Positions 21,382-33,222 of a stretch of DNA of 64,000 nt are shown here, piece after piece; position 1 is the first letter of the stretch, and the number at the start of each line of letters is the position of its first letter. The stretch is from Leucocoprinus leucothites (lineage: Eukaryota > Basidiomycota > Agaricomycetes > Agaricales > Agaricaceae). Made by a program: the position numbers and the translations under genes. The notes below the pieces were generated by a model that was not told the DNA's origin, did not search any database, and saw nothing but the letters and a program-made list of their open reading frames with translations. The stretch spans positions 124,001 through 188,000 of the forward strand of contig JAACJO010000002.1 in the NCBI GenBank assembly GCA_013368445.1, written 5' to 3'.

Positions 21382-23345
21382 TTACCATACTACCTTCCAT
21401 TGCTTTTCTCCTCGTACCACTAACCTCGCATCACAACAGATTAACTCAAAGACGGAAGGGGTGTGTAGCGGGCATTTCTTCGTTGTCTCAGGTTCCCAAA
21501 AATTGAGGGTGAATGACTGTAATTGCCTATGATCCCTCCAGTGTGGTGAATCTGGCTCGTACACGGGGAGGCGCTTCACGAGCTCATTCATCTCTCTGTC
21601 AGGCGGGTCATCTCCGTACCATATATTATCTTTTAGCTCGTCTATCGGCCCATAAAAGCGCTGTAATGGATCAGAGGTCAGAATAAAGTGCAAGACAAAG
21701 TCACCGAAAATATACTGACCAAAGGACCAAGCCGTCGGGAAGCCAACATAAAGCTAATTGCCGTTAGAGGAAGGGGCCTTTTAAAGCGCAAAGAGATTGT
21801 CATGGATTCAAGGTATGGGAGCAGGGGTTCTGGATCTCCCTGTCTGATTGTCAAATGATCCAGAATACCGAGGGTATACAGGGAGAACGATTCGCGAATA
21901 TGAATTTCCTGCAAGAAAGGAAATAGTTTCCAGAGCGACAAACAACCTCGCTCCTGGACCCAACAATCCAGATACGTCAACTTTTGCATACCAGTAAAGA
22001 AATCCTTCCAACCGGGACATTCCTTCTCTGTCGGTAGAGCCTCTCCCCAATACAACCTTTCAAGGTTCGGAAAGCGGAATGACTTGAAAAGAGTAAAAAT
22101 TTGAGTCCCCGACATGCTACCACTGCCCAAGTGGGGTATGATCCACCGAAACTCTTGTAACTCCTCCATGACAAAACTTCCGCGGATCACAGACAGGTGA
22201 CTGGGTCGCATAGACACATCGATAAAAGCGCTTCCGGCGGGATGTCCATATGCGTCGTGGTCCCAGCACAAATAAGAAAATTCAACGAGATTTGGACACA
22301 AAGAGAGTATTTGAAGAGTTCGTGCGACGTCTTTGATAAGCTCTAGGCGGAGCCGAGCGAGCTGGCCCCACGGGAAATTGCTATAGACTTTGCCGGTACG
22401 CACCCTTCCTCTTAGCGTCAAATCTCGAAGCAGTGGGCTATTCCTGAAGAGGACTCGTTTTTTGGTTACTTTCATATCATTTTTGCCTCTAACGATGCTC
22501 GCTTCTCCATGTTCACTATTGCCTGCGGTACCCATGTCGTCATCGGCGTCTGAATCTGCATAGAAGCCGTGTTCATCATCTTGCCAGCTTGCCCGAGACA
22601 TATCAAGGTCCAGCCGTTCGAGACAGCCAAATACTGTCGACTGGATTGCATTTTCATAGAGGGGATGCCAGAAATCCTCGCACATTTCCGCGATATCGAT
22701 GATAAGCTCACGTAACCTTGAGCCATTGTCTCTCAGAATGAGGTCAAGACATCGGGTAAAAGTCGGCTCGTCGTTGGGGGCCCACTCGTGAAAGGTGATT
22801 GAAATAGGCAGGGAGCCAAGGTTGAGGTAGAAGAGGCGAAGGAGTGCGAGTGCACTGTCTGTTTCGAACCGATAGATGTCGTCCATTTGCCTAAGTTTCT
22901 CCACCTCCGAGTTCAGGGTCCCAAGTGAGCCAATCGAAACGCGATCTTGCCACTCTGCATATTCGTCATCACTCCCACCAGAGTCTTCGCCTCTGCTCTC
23001 GTGATAACCACTGTGACCGCCATTGTCGATATCAGTCGAAATCTCCGCTCCCCGTGAGTTACTTGCAGGCAGTAAGCTCGCTGTGGCGGTTTCAGGAGAA
23101 GTTAATCCCTTTGAGCTCCGCCTTCTGGTTATAGAAGGGACGCCTTCATCGAAATCAGACTCGTATTTTTCTGCATCCAAGAAAAGGTACGTCCAAAGCT
23201 CTGGCGTGGACCACACCACATAACGCCAGCGGGAACATACAGCACTCAGAGAAAATAGGTCTGCGGGACGTGGCTGGTTTGCAGGACAGTAGACGATTTT
23301 GAACATTGCTGCGAGAATCTCAGGGGGTAGGTGTAAGATTGACAC
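21382..23345 (-). CDS. F-box protein with acidic insert and LRR-like region
   Basis: Two exons: 23345-21721 region (frame ends at 21720) and 21660-21382, joined by a 59 nt intron; about 634 residues visible. The N-terminus shows the F-box (SILHLPPEILAAMFKIVYCP, then LFSLSAVCSRWRYVVWSTPE). Residues about 65-150 are a Ser/Asp/Glu-rich linker (RRRSSKGL, GGHSGYHESRGEDSGGSDDE). The rest has LRR-like strands (LRELIIDI, LERLDLDMS, LRDLTLRG, NLERLYWGEALP, LTYLDCWVQE). The codon at 23345 is GTG just after a tag acceptor, so a first exon with the ATG must exist upstream; ATG at 23412 is near, but no donor gives the right phase. SCF adaptor by family; substrate unknown. Unlike the 14 kb F-box gene it has no copy in the window. 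Confidence 0.8.
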
Positions 23346-23695
23346 CTACAGTAAAATGTCAGTTCATTTTTTCGACTCTGTGGGTGGAGAGAATGAGAAT
23401 ACTTTCCATGTTGACCTTGGGGAGACGACGAGGTGAATAGAATGGAATTGACTTAGCCGACTACGTTACATAAGGGTAACTCAGGTGACGTAATAATGCA
23501 CAGAAACCGCTGTCAAGGTGACACCTGGTGACACTAGCGCACGTGACAGGCAATAACGACTCTACTGGATTAGCCTGAATAAGAAAAGTCGAGGAGAATG
23601 AATAAAATCCGAGTCTAACAAAAATTGACTAAGGCGATTTTCGTTACTCCATATCCCTCAGGGTGAACAGAAACTATTAAAAAACGAGCTGGTTT

Positions 23696-24196
23696 CTAGT
23701 ACTCTGAGTCCCTCCCCTTTTTCTTACTCGCTCCATCTTGCGCATCGTCGTCATTATGAGAGTCACCGTCTTCGTTGTTATCACCACTATTATCACCGTC
23801 ATCATCGTTGTCGTCGTTATCATCACCGTCATGGTCGATATTTTCGTCGCTTCCCTCGTGGCCTTGGCCATTTCCGGACCAAGGGCTAATACCAAAGGGT
23901 TACTCATGAATCAGAAATATAGTATCGGGAAGAGTAACTTACGATGGACGGGAACGACCGGCCCGTCTAATAGGTTGTGCCTTCGGCTTGTGCGGATCGA
24001 ACTGCTTGAGTGTTCTTGACGGCTTTCGAGCTCCATCAGCGCGATTCTGAAGGCCAGCCATACGGGTACGACGGTTGTATGGTGCGGCGGCGACCTCAAT
24101 GACAGCTCCAGTGACGACAAGGACGAAAACGAGATACAAGAGCGAGCGAGCGCCGAACGATGGGAGGGCTTGGGAAGAAGAAGGGATCATCATCAT
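23696..24196 (-). CDS. Signal-anchored protein with Asp/Asn-rich acidic tail
   Basis: Exons 24196-23943 and 23885-23696; 147 aa. Residues 16-38 are strongly hydrophobic (ARSLLYLVFVLVVTGAVIEV), a signal peptide or membrane anchor, followed by a basic stretch (NRRTRMAGLQNRADGARKPS, KPKAQPIRRAGRSRP). After the intron the frame fixed by phase reads PWSGNGQGHEGSDENIDHDG and then alternating D, N and G for about 30 residues, ending KKKGRDSEY. The DNA of the tail is an imperfect GAT/GAC/AAC triplet tract (about 23735-23840), so its length probably varies between strains. The other two frames of the same tract give Met/Thr/Ile-rich or hydrophobic peptides that should be ignored. Unrecognised; an acidic tail of this type could bind cations or basic partners. 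ATG 24196 is chosen as the start of the hydrophobic segment. Confidence 0.6.
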
Positions 24197-24973
24197 CTTG
24201 AAAGGACGACTTCTTGTGAACGAGATTAATGACCACAGAGGTGAAGAAACGGCAGAGGTGGCGGCAAAATCTTTTATGTGTCGAGCTAGGATGATTCTCC
24301 TATTGCATGAGGGACTCAAGGGCCAACCATTGCAGTCCACTGGTCAACAGTCAAATAAAAGCGACCAGATTTAACCCCTGGTTGAAGTCCAACCCCTAGA
24401 GTCTATATTGAGACATGCGTGAGGAGGATCGAATCATCCGCTAGGGGACGAGATACAACTATGAAGTTGCCCTTGGAGTGGAGGAGAAAGAGAAGATTAA
24501 ATGATTGCGAGAAGTCACACAATTGTTAAATCGGCGAATTTCCATCCGTGCTCACCGAGTAGTCAACCAGTCAAGTGTGCAGCATGGTGTAAATGAAGAA
24601 AGTAAACAAGCTGAAGTAAGCTAATCTTCAATGACCAATCAATGATCGTGGCAGTGCTGGACCAGCTTCTCGGTTTCCGGAGGAGAGAACTCGGTTTAAC
24701 TAGCAGGGGTGGGGAAATGATAATCGACCAGCTCATTCGAGGGTTCCAGAGAAGGAGAGGGCAGGAGCAGCCATGTACAGCACGTACATGACAGGGGCGT
24801 AAGTCGTTCATCATTGATCAAAGTGTGCCAGATCCGTATGTTACGATGGTCAAGGAGAAAGAAACACTAAATTCTATGTAATAAAGATATGGGTAGACAA
24901 TAAGAACCGCTTGTTGTGAAAAGTAGTAACGTGCGGTAAGGAGGAAAAACCGATTGTTCTAAATTTGGCATTC
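24197..24973. other. Intergenic, no gene seen
   Basis: Promoter of the acidic-tail gene and 3' flank of the following minus-strand gene. Only incidental short frames are present. Confidence 0.4.
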
Positions 24974-25795
24974 TCAATAAATGTCCAAGCTCCACTTGCT
25001 ACTCCGGCCTCTACTACGACTCCCATTACTACTCGATTTGGCCAACTTCCGGCTCCCAGCTTCGCTCGAAGTAGGAGAAAGCACGCGTTTGTACCATGGC
25101 TGATTCGTCGGTGGAGGTGATCGTGGCTGCTGTTAGGGAATGTTAGTCTAAACACCCGTATTCAACTAGTAAGAACAACTCACTACAACTTGGTAGGTCG
25201 CGCCTTTTGGTGGGACTAGGACATATCCGCCTGCTCCCCCATTGATCGGAACTAACGTGGGCATGTTGGAGGTTTGCTCATTTGGCGCCCGAGGCTGAGG
25301 CATAGCAAGTGGTGAGTTAGATGAAGAGCCATAAGGACCATGGGTTGCATGATTATAATAAGGATATTGCTGTTGTCCGTTTGGATACTGGGGAGTCTGC
25401 GCATTCACAGGGGAGAACTCCTGAGGGTAATGAGAGTGAGAGGTATGAGGTCGAGTCGGGTATGTTGAAGAGGAGCGCGAATCTTTTCTCGAGCTAGAGC
25501 GGGAGTGGTGCGAATCATAACGGTCATAAGTGGGCCGTCGCTGACGATCCTTTTCATCTCGGTGGTGGTAATGGCGGGACGATGAGCGATGATGGCCATC
25601 ATCGTAACCTGAGTCCTGGGTATCTCGCTCAAGCGCACGATTCGCCGCGTCCTGAAATGGGGATCTCGATGGCTCAGAAGGCAGGAAGGGGTTGGCAGGT
25701 TCATAGCGATTGGTACTGTCGACCCAACGAGCTATAGCATACTGCTTGGTAATGTAGCGCTCGTGTGCCTCGGGAGAGTAGTCGTACTCTGTCAT
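24974..25795 (-). CDS. MTEYD-family low-complexity protein, copy 1
   Basis: Exons 25795-25184 and 25129-24974; 255 aa. A conserved head (MTEYDYSPEAHERYITKQYA, then IARWVDSTNRYEPANPF) is followed by about 130 residues rich in Ser, Arg, His, Asp and Tyr (RSSSRHYHHRDEKDRQRRPT and similar). A conserved neck follows (VPINGGAGGYVLVPPKGATY), and after the intron a Pro/Ser/Lys/Arg tail (RSPPPTNQPWYKRVLS, RKLAKSSSNGSRSRGRSSKW). The other members at 59.6-60.4 and 61.3-62.0 kb share head, neck, intron position and basic tail but not the middle. I have seen this head in uncharacterised Agaricomycete proteins and know no function. No signal peptide or helix; the composition suggests a disordered, perhaps phosphorylated protein of the cytosol or nucleus. 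Confidence 0.85.
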
Positions 25796-26557
25796 TAGCA
25801 GATGCTGTATGCAGGGCCCGCCCTGGAGAGTTTATACGTCGAGAGAACCTGAGGCTGCCTCCGCAGAGTGCTCGAACTGGAAAGGAGAGAGAAAGTCAAG
25901 AGCGTAGGAGTCCGGAAGAGCCACTATTATACTCCTCGGCGACCATCATTGTGGCTGTCTCCTCAGTGCCCACGGCTGACCGGATACGTTATTGTCATGA
26001 TTTGTTCCCATTGCCCCTGCCGGCTTTTCCCGGGAGGACGGCGAAAGGAGACTGACAAGGCTAATACTACAGCACTGACTGATTATGATTACTGGTCAAG
26101 CTTCTCCGGATGGCACTATAGCCACATTCGCAGCTCTTCGGAATAACTTAATCGATGGAGCTGTGTCGTAATGCTATTCCTGGCACAAAGCCATAACAAG
26201 CTGGCCTTGTACTCCCCTGATAAGCAGGCGCTTCTCTCAAGCACCCTAATTCTCTGAGCCTCATGTCACTACATTCTTACATATCAAGTATTTTCCTAAA
26301 ACGCCGAGTTGTCTTGGCTTCCTCGTCATTCTTGCTCAGGGACCGCCATTTTGACCATTTTAAACAGGTGCGCGCATATTGCCTTTATGGTTATTAATAG
26401 AAGATGGGGCCCATTCCTACTTCCGAAAGGCCGAAAGAGTATTCCATCGATGATTTGGAGAGTATGATGTGGGTGGCCCCGCAAAAGACTTTCTAGGGAA
26501 AGTAACAGGAATATCACGATAAGAGTCAATTCCGTAGATATCAGCTTGTGACTTACT
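25796..26557. other. Intergenic, no gene seen
   Basis: Contains the promoter of the MTEYD gene (minus strand) and the 3' flank of the membrane gene. A frame continuing past the stop at 26558 (to 26326, with hydrophobic LTLIVIFLLLSLESLL) could be an alternative 3' exon if a donor just before the stop is used; there is a gtaagt just after the stop codon. Confidence 0.35.
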
Positions 26558-28308
26558 TCAAGGGGTTTTCGAAGACATGGGCCACTCGACTTTGTCGCCC
26601 CCATTGATGACTGGCAAGAGATACTCCAGCGCGAAAGGTTTCATCTCTTCCCACCGCATCAACCATGCCAATAATATCAACAAACATATGTTGAACAACC
26701 ACAGCCCAACACCGATCCAGAACGTTCGTGGATTAGTTGCCAATACGAGCTGCTGTTTTTCCACATGTCCATCAACGTCAAGGAGCATAGATGATGCATC
26801 GCCACCAAACTTCTCTCCAATAACAAATCCGCTTGAGAACGCTTTCGCAATGGAAGTAGCAATGCCATTAAGATTTTCCGAAATATCCTGTAGAGGTAGC
26901 GGAGGCATTGATTTGTTGAAGAGCCCATCGGCATCTTCTGCGCCATCGAGGGGAAAGAACGCTTGCAAAGCAGGGATGGTCACGTAGAGGCTGGTGTCGG
27001 TATCAGGAGCGAAGAATGCTGCGATTGAGCCCGGCATGAAATTCTGCAGGAACTCGGGCGACTGATCGATGTTTCCTAAGGTCGGCCCCTGACTACGAGT
27101 GACTGTGATCGTGCCATTGGCATCGAGTTGTACTTCACCACCAGAGACCGACAGGTGAGGATCACATACAAGGAGGGCAACCGTAGCCGCATCAACGCTG
27201 AGAGGCTCTAGCGAGACCTTGAGATCGAGGCCAGTGGTGCTAAAAGTTGGAATGCCTTCAAGGCTTATCGGGATGCCAGTGGTTGTGGAGTCGGAAGTGT
27301 TTTGGGCAAAAATCAGAAACGCGACTCTGTAATCGCTATCATTACGTTCCAATGGGAAAGGAAGAAGAGCTGAGACTGTGCATCAGCATACGTCATTTAC
27401 ACAAACAATGAAGGCGACATACCACTTCCTTCAACGGAGTTCGTTGCTCTAGAGGGCAGGTTCGGAGGAGAGAGGTTGATCGTCCCTGGATTCTCATTGC
27501 TCAGAAAGTCTCTATTTTCCCAGTTGCATTGAAAGTCAAAACTCATCACATCAGTGGGATATCGCAAGCGACCTTCCAGCCCTGTCGCCAAGGTACTTGG
27601 CCATCCGACCATATAACCTTTGGGAGGATCTAACCCAAACGTCAAAACTTTCTGCTGTTCCAACTGCCCAATCATCCCTGCTCTACTGAGCCATAGGTAG
27701 AACCATGTCGAACTGGATTTGGCATCTAGAGTAGCTCTCGTAACTCGAATTCGAGCTGGTGTTTCTTGCAATATGAGAGCGGGGCTGAGGGAAGTGGGAG
27801 CGATGGCTCGGATCGCTAGGCACGTCATGGCAATGCCAAAAGCAACTCGGAAGCGATTTGATGCTTGTCTCGTTGTGGCGTGTTGGATTTTGTCAAGCAT
27901 ACCCGCAGTGAGGATAGATACAACGTCCGTCCGGCCGGGGAGAAGGTCTTTCGTTTGTGTAGTCTGGAAGTACCACTCACTACTAAAGCAGTGATCGACG
28001 ATAGTAGCCAACGGAATCGTTGCAACGAATTGCCACAGAATAAAAATTGCACTAAAGGCCGCCTTTGCATTTGAAAGGGAGAGTGGAACTTGAAGTGGAA
28101 GAGGCTTTTTGAGACACACGAGCGAAAGGACTATAAAGCCTACTTCCAGGACAAGGGCAACGGTAACAGAGGTCAAGAAACCCCGTTTTGAGAGGGAAGG
28201 GGTTGGCTTTCGTGGGTGAGCCTGGTGAACCTCGGCGTAAGAGTACATAGCAGCCTTGCTTGCACCGCGTCCCAGTTGTGATGGGAATTTTACTGAACGC
28301 GACCTCAT
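26558..28308 (-). CDS. Large multi-helix membrane protein of unknown function
   Basis: Exons 28308-27423 and 27375-26558, joined in phase 1 by a 47 nt intron; 567 aa. Start 28308 is the first ATG, but MYSYAEVHQAH 20 codons later could be the true start. Hydrophobic segments lie near residues 44-66 (FLTSVTVALVLEVGFIVLSL), 84-105 (AAFSAIFILWQFVATIPLAT) and 154-175. A long, mostly polar, Gly/Asn/Thr-containing region (about 180-510) follows, with an N-glycosylation-like NGT and repeated beta-prone strands. A last helix near 511-536 (IGVGLWLFNICLLILLAWLM) precedes a short cytosolic tail. The picture is a cluster of helices, a large extracytosolic domain and a final anchor. This arrangement occurs in many uncharacterised Agaricomycete proteins; I cannot name a function. 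Neighbours give no hint. Confidence 0.8.
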
Positions 28309-29126
28309 AGCCAGTCCTTACATATATGTCTTCTTGGCCAAAGTTCCCAACAGCATCGCCCCTGGAAACACTTGGTTGCTGGATACAATCCTGCCGGCGC
28401 TAGTATTAATATTGGGACTCGCGTTTGCCGTAAGAAGTTGCCTCGTATCACTGATGGGGCGGCCGCCACTGGCATCAATTGATGGCTCCTGTCATGTTTC
28501 AGCGCTTCAGCTTCATTGTATTGGAAAGAAACACAAAGCCTGAACGGCTCACAGTCAGAACTGAAATTATTTACATGGCGTGTCTAGTGAAAATGTTTCC
28601 ATGGATGAGTCAAGGGAACATACACAATAAACAAGAGCAGCCCAATGTGTGTCGAGTCGAGTCAAGTTTATAGACTTACCTCAAATTCGAAGCCAAGAAT
28701 TCGGGGTAGGCGGTCACCGGAAGAGCCCATGATGGTATTAAAGGGTAACCAGGGGATTATGTTCGGCTAGGGCTTGACATTTCGGGTTTAACCTACACGA
28801 TAATCGTTCGGACTCGGGGAGTAGCTATGCTGTTCTGGTAACCCCGGTTTAGTTGGCTGGTTTTCTTTATTGAAATGTGATAACGAAAAAATGCTCCACT
28901 GAGCTAGAGTCCATGATGCCTAGGAAGGTAAGCTGAGAATATGTGGTCGAAAAAGAAAAATCAGATCGGTGGAAACTCAAACCAGAAATACATGAGAGGA
29001 ATTGGCTAAAGTGTTGATCATATTAAGGAATAAATATCATGAAGGAACTAGGCCGTATGCGTGTCCCAACCCAAGAGCGTAGTAAGAAGACAAGAACGTT
29101 ATTGATAAGACATAATGACGTCTAGG
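28309..29126. other. Intergenic, no gene seen
   Basis: Promoter of the large membrane gene and 3' flank of the family II 7TM gene. The plus-strand frame 28256-28543 is antisense to the start of the membrane gene and has no family resemblance. Confidence 0.4.
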
Positions 29127-30172
29127 CTACGCTTTGCCGGAACCGGAATACCCTCCCTTTGATCCTTTGTCCTTTGATTTGGCAGGTTTGGGAGGAGCAC
29201 CCATACGCAGCGCCACTTCGACAACAACGATGGATACTACACCACCAATGATTATGCCGGCGAGTTCAAGGGCGGCGAAATCGAAGATCACGTCCCGGGG
29301 AGGGTTGAGCACCAGGCCGAGGTCAATAATCCTGAATAAGGCGCCTATGAATATAAAGGGAGATACGATGAAGACCATGCTGCGAATGATCTAAAAAATT
29401 ACGACCGGTCAACCCAAGAAGCAATCTGTAGCAGACCAATGTTATTCACCGGGTCTCGAACGTCGCTCTTTCCAAAACGAATATACACCATGATTGCTGA
29501 GCCAATAAGATCCAAGCTCGCAACAAACAAGAATGCCTGATAGGCAATGCTCATGTTGCTCCCATCTAACCCAGTCAACGCATCTGCTGCAATGCCGAGG
29601 ATGAGGACGGTGGTCAAGAGCCAGCCATCCAGGAAGGCCTTGAGATTGAACGTGCTTTGTGCCGGATTTAGTTGGATACGTTCCCGGTATGCAACAAGGG
29701 ATAAGAGTGCCGCAAGCAAGGTCACATCTGATAGCTCGGCAACGAAGGACATCCCTGCCGGAAATCCTTCTGGCAAAAACCCATTGGCTGAGCCATACAC
29801 GTACGCCACAAATACGGCGTAGAGAACGTTGTACACGATGAAGACAAATGTGTAGAAGAAAAGGAGGGCGGGGAAGAGTTTGCCGACTTGATAAGGGAGT
29901 GTGGGTGTATCTGGGGGCAAGACTGGTGTTTTCAGCCTCTTGATGGCACGGATGAATTGAGAAAGTGTGAAGACGAGGATGATAATGGCGATAGCGAATA
30001 TCGCGGCATAAATCGGGGGAAGGTCGAGAGAACCTATAGCACTCCCAATGTCGTCGCCGATTCCACCTCCACCTCCACCTCTCCCTCTCGCATCTACGCC
30101 GGCGATGTTGAGAATGGCACAAAGGAAGAAAGTGCTAGCCAAGCGCTGAGGGTGCCTGAATGTGGGGGACAT
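29127..30172 (-). CDS. 7TM protein with signal peptide and Gly-rich ectodomain, family II, copy 4
   Basis: Exons 30172-29450 and 29390-29127; 328 aa. The frame is open upstream, but ATG 30172 is chosen because it starts a signal peptide (LASTFFLCAILNIAGVDA) like the other copies. Then come RGRGGGGGGIGDDIGS, SLDLPPIYA and seven helices. The loop after helix 1 reads IRAIKRLKTPVLPPDTPTLP then YQVG, the counterpart of PPSIATLEYSVG in copies 1 and 2. The intron lies at the family position between helices 5 and 6 (donor gtgaat after DVRDP). The tail is long, Lys/Gly/Ser-rich (KSKDKGSKGGYSGSGKA), unlike copies 1, 2 and 5. This is the parent type of three broken copies at 35.8, 40.9 and 45.2 kb, and its upstream DNA carries the paired CACGTG element. 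Confidence 0.87.
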
Positions 30173-30518
30173 TTTGTCTAAAGGATTGTCGTGGCATTCA
30201 TTTGCAGGGTTTAAATGAGATCTTTGCTCGCAGGGTCCCATGTTTTGGAATTCCATCATGGCACCGCCAGCGATGCATATCAACTCGTCGATATCTACCA
30301 AGGGACACGTTTCCTTTGGAGGAAAGAGTCCGACAAGCGCGTCCGATTAGATTGTGTGATAAGAATCATTGAGGCTAGTGACCACATATCGATGAGGAGA
30401 CCGAACAGCAGAGCGCCAGAATTTCGCACAATTGATTTGTTAGTGAATAAGGCAGGAATGAAAGTCATAATTCCGGTTGAACGCACACAGTTCACTTCGC
30501 CAAGATATTTTTATCTGG

Positions 30519-30546
30519 CACGTGGTTGTACAAGTTTGGGCACGTG
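30519..30546. promoter_or_regulatory. Paired CACGTG boxes, array copy I
   Basis: CACGTG occurs at 30519-30524 and 30541-30546, starts 22 bases apart, about 350 bases upstream of the family II 7TM start at 30172. CACGTG is the classical site of bHLH factors of the Cbf1/Pho4 type. The pair and its spacing persist in three other copies (36.1, 41.3 and 45.6 kb) although much of the surrounding DNA has decayed. Confidence 0.55.
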
Positions 30547-32169
30547 GAGATAATCCCATCAAATTTGTTGAAAGATCAAATCAAACAGTAAAACGGGTGC
30601 CAAGCGAAATGCTTTGCAACCGACCAGGTTCCGATGATGCCTACGGTGTCCACGGCAAAGTGACACCATACCAAACACACAGTTGTCATGTCAAATATTC
30701 AAATTCCTCTTAACATCTTGCCTGTTTGTTCGGTTTTTTGCGTTGTAGCGGGGCACCACAGGACACGCTTACGAGGATCTTGCCACTGGACTAGTATTGG
30801 TGCAAACAGTTCCTTTCGCTGCATCGTCTCCTTGTCGCCTCTGGAGGACGAAGGAACTATCTGGTGAATGTCCATTCCACCCGTCAAACAACAAACGGAA
30901 TACACCATACTAGAGTACCTACCTTGGACAACGTCTGTACCCTTCCCTAATCGACCGCTCCTCTCGCGGTTATACTATCAAATGGCCCAGATATGTACGA
31001 TGGCAATCACTGCTCCTTGCCTCATTCCAGGAATCGCCCTCGGCCAGTAAACAGACTCGGCCGGGAGTCTCCATGCCCCTTCCTCTCGGCGGGCGCCGTA
31101 TCACGCCCTGGAGGAATTAGGGTGTTCAAATCTTTCCTGTCCCTTTGTCGTTCTGACCGGTGCTGACACCATCATCGTCTCGTCTCACCGCATGTTCTTT
31201 GACTTTTAATCCAGTTGTCCGTACCTCGCACGTATCACCGCACCTCACAAACGCGTTACACCTAAATCGACCACATCACTGTGACCGCTCACGACATCCT
31301 CAGCTTGTAGAACATCCATCCGCTCCAGCATGCGTCTTTCCATTCTCCTATAACGACCTCAGCTGATTGCTACATGCGACATGAAGTGAGGGGAGATGGT
31401 AGCACCTAGGTGTCTCATCGTACCCTCAGATCGTGACAATCACCTATTACATTACGACCTCGTTCTATCGGACACTCTTCAATACTAACCTCCTATTTCT
31501 TTCCAATGCACATCCGATATCGTTCGCGACCGGCGTAACAAAGAAATATATCAATGAATTATACCTGTTCTGTGACAATGCTGACGGCTCTGGGATCAAG
31601 GATGGGACACGAGGGACAAGAAAGAGATTTTGTCATGGTACAAATTCAATCAGTTTGGACCACTTCTTGTAACTCATGACTTCGTGCCCCCTTTTCTGAT
31701 GGTGCCGCGTCCATCCATGTTTACCAGCGGTCGGGCCGTAAAGAACAGAGGGGCGATTGAACAATAGGAGAGGTCTACGATGTGGAAATAATGGAGATAC
31801 GACAAGTTCTAATTCCAAGGAGGTTTAGAGACTGGAATGAGACGTTGCCACCAAGGTACGGGATAGACCAATTATTCCATCCCTACCACCTTACTTATTT
31901 CAAGGTCCCCCAGGAACTGGTTGGCTATTTGAATGTTCACTTTGATGCTCGCGGGCTTTGCGTGTTTCTGTTTATCTTAAACAGCTATTATTTATTGAAT
32001 TATTTAGCTTCTCTAATATGTTATGTCCCGTCCAGGTGACACATCGCCGGGGTCGTCGCCGGGGAGGGGAAGACGTTTCACCCTCAAGCACCAGGAAGCC
32101 CGGACACCATTGACATCAGCCAAAAACGCCCAAATAATACAGGCGCCTATCAATCCTTACCATTTTCAA

Positions 32170-32478
32170 CTAACGCGATGTTTGTTGAATTCCCAGCCGT
32201 AGACTAGGGCCACGAGTTCGCATACTATAAATCCACCAGCAACCGCATGCCCAGACTAGGAATGCAAAGGATATCCTCACAATATCGCGATGGAAATGTA
32301 AAAGCATATGCTCATTGAAAGCCGCCCTGGAAGCTCGGTGAGGACTCCGAGATTGAGATGACAGTGTATTCTGGGAAGCTTGTTGATATTTCTCTTCTCT
32401 CCGTTGTTCAACCCCGATACAGGCGCCGGAGGTCGAGAAGGAAGCTGAAGTCCCGGAGAGTAGCACTTGTAATCTCAT
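32170..32478 (-). CDS. Possible small single-helix protein
   Basis: Minus-strand frame of 102 aa with a polar, Ser/Gln/Arg-rich first part and one hydrophobic segment near the end (IVRISFAFLVWACGCWWIYS). The homologous place in the second array unit (37664-37520) has an open frame of similar start (MVSAPMFAGFLLPLRPSIPV) that ends early and lacks the helix. So either this is a gene that decayed in unit II or both are chance frames. Confidence 0.25.
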   Translation of the reverse strand: MRLQVLLSGTSASFSTSGACIGVEQRREEKYQQASQNTLSSQSRSPHRASRAAFNEHMLLHFHRDIVRISFAFLVWACGCWWIYSMRTRGPSLRLGIQQTSR

Positions 32479-33222
32479 CAGCAGTCCGTTGTCTATTAAA
32501 AAACTATGCTAATAGATGCTTATCAGAATGCTGAAACGTTCATAGTATGAGCTTCATACATCTTCGCCGAACTTTAAAAATCCTGTGGCATGTGAGGCGC
32601 TTTACGAAGTGATATAAAATCTCCGACTTAGAGATGTTGCCGCGGCTGTGCCGTGGTTCTGGAGATAAATGGTCAATCCACAGCTTCCAGATTCTCGACT
32701 CTCGGGTATGCATCGACACCCGGGTTTACGGTAATTACTGAGGCAGTGTACAGTGGCTCATATCGCCACACGACTCCACGAAGGGATTATGATGTTGGTG
32801 ATAATTCATCAGCATCGTGATTGGAGTCACTAGATACATGTAGTAGGGATCCCCTATTACGTTGACTCGAAGATATATATCAAACGTCTAGCAGACCTGT
32901 ATCCTTATGTGACGCCACTAACGCATAGACGAAATGGTCAATATTCTCAAACTGAAGCAGGTGTTGTATTTAATTCTCTCTGCAAGTCCGAAGTGTGCAT
33001 ATGTCTCCGTACACGAACTGGGCCGGGCTCAGTGCGGCTGGCTCAATTCTTCTATTAAAATCAAGATCGCGCAAACCAGGAATTACACCGGTGATAAGTA
33101 ACTTGATGCTGTGCCGTGGGTGCTTAGGGTCTGTTTGGCTCGTCCGTCACTACATAATCGCGTCCCTTAGCAAAGTAAGCTTAAACCCATTGTTCCGTCT
33201 CCCATCTTCCCTGAACTCAACA

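Larger units (their letters stand above)
30173..33222. other. Duplicated non-coding region with weak frames
   Basis: It holds the promoter of family II copy 4 and the leader of gene C. The copy at 36050-38300 preserves nucleotide similarity but not the plus-strand reading frames, which argues that those frames are not coding. One exception is possible: the minus strand at 32478-32170, listed separately. A TGTGAC/CACCGCACCTC-rich stretch near 31200-31260 is shared with the second unit. Confidence 0.45.

Noticed and set aside
23738..24019. Plus-strand frame rich in Val, Ile and Thr, looking like a membrane protein
   Set aside because: It is the reverse strand of the Asp/Asn triplet tract (GAT read backwards gives ATC) of the minus-strand gene; no other support.
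31160..31366. Plus-strand frame similar to one at 36541-36906
   Set aside because: The similarity is nucleotide-level from the segmental duplication; the frames drift apart by indels, so coding is unlikely.
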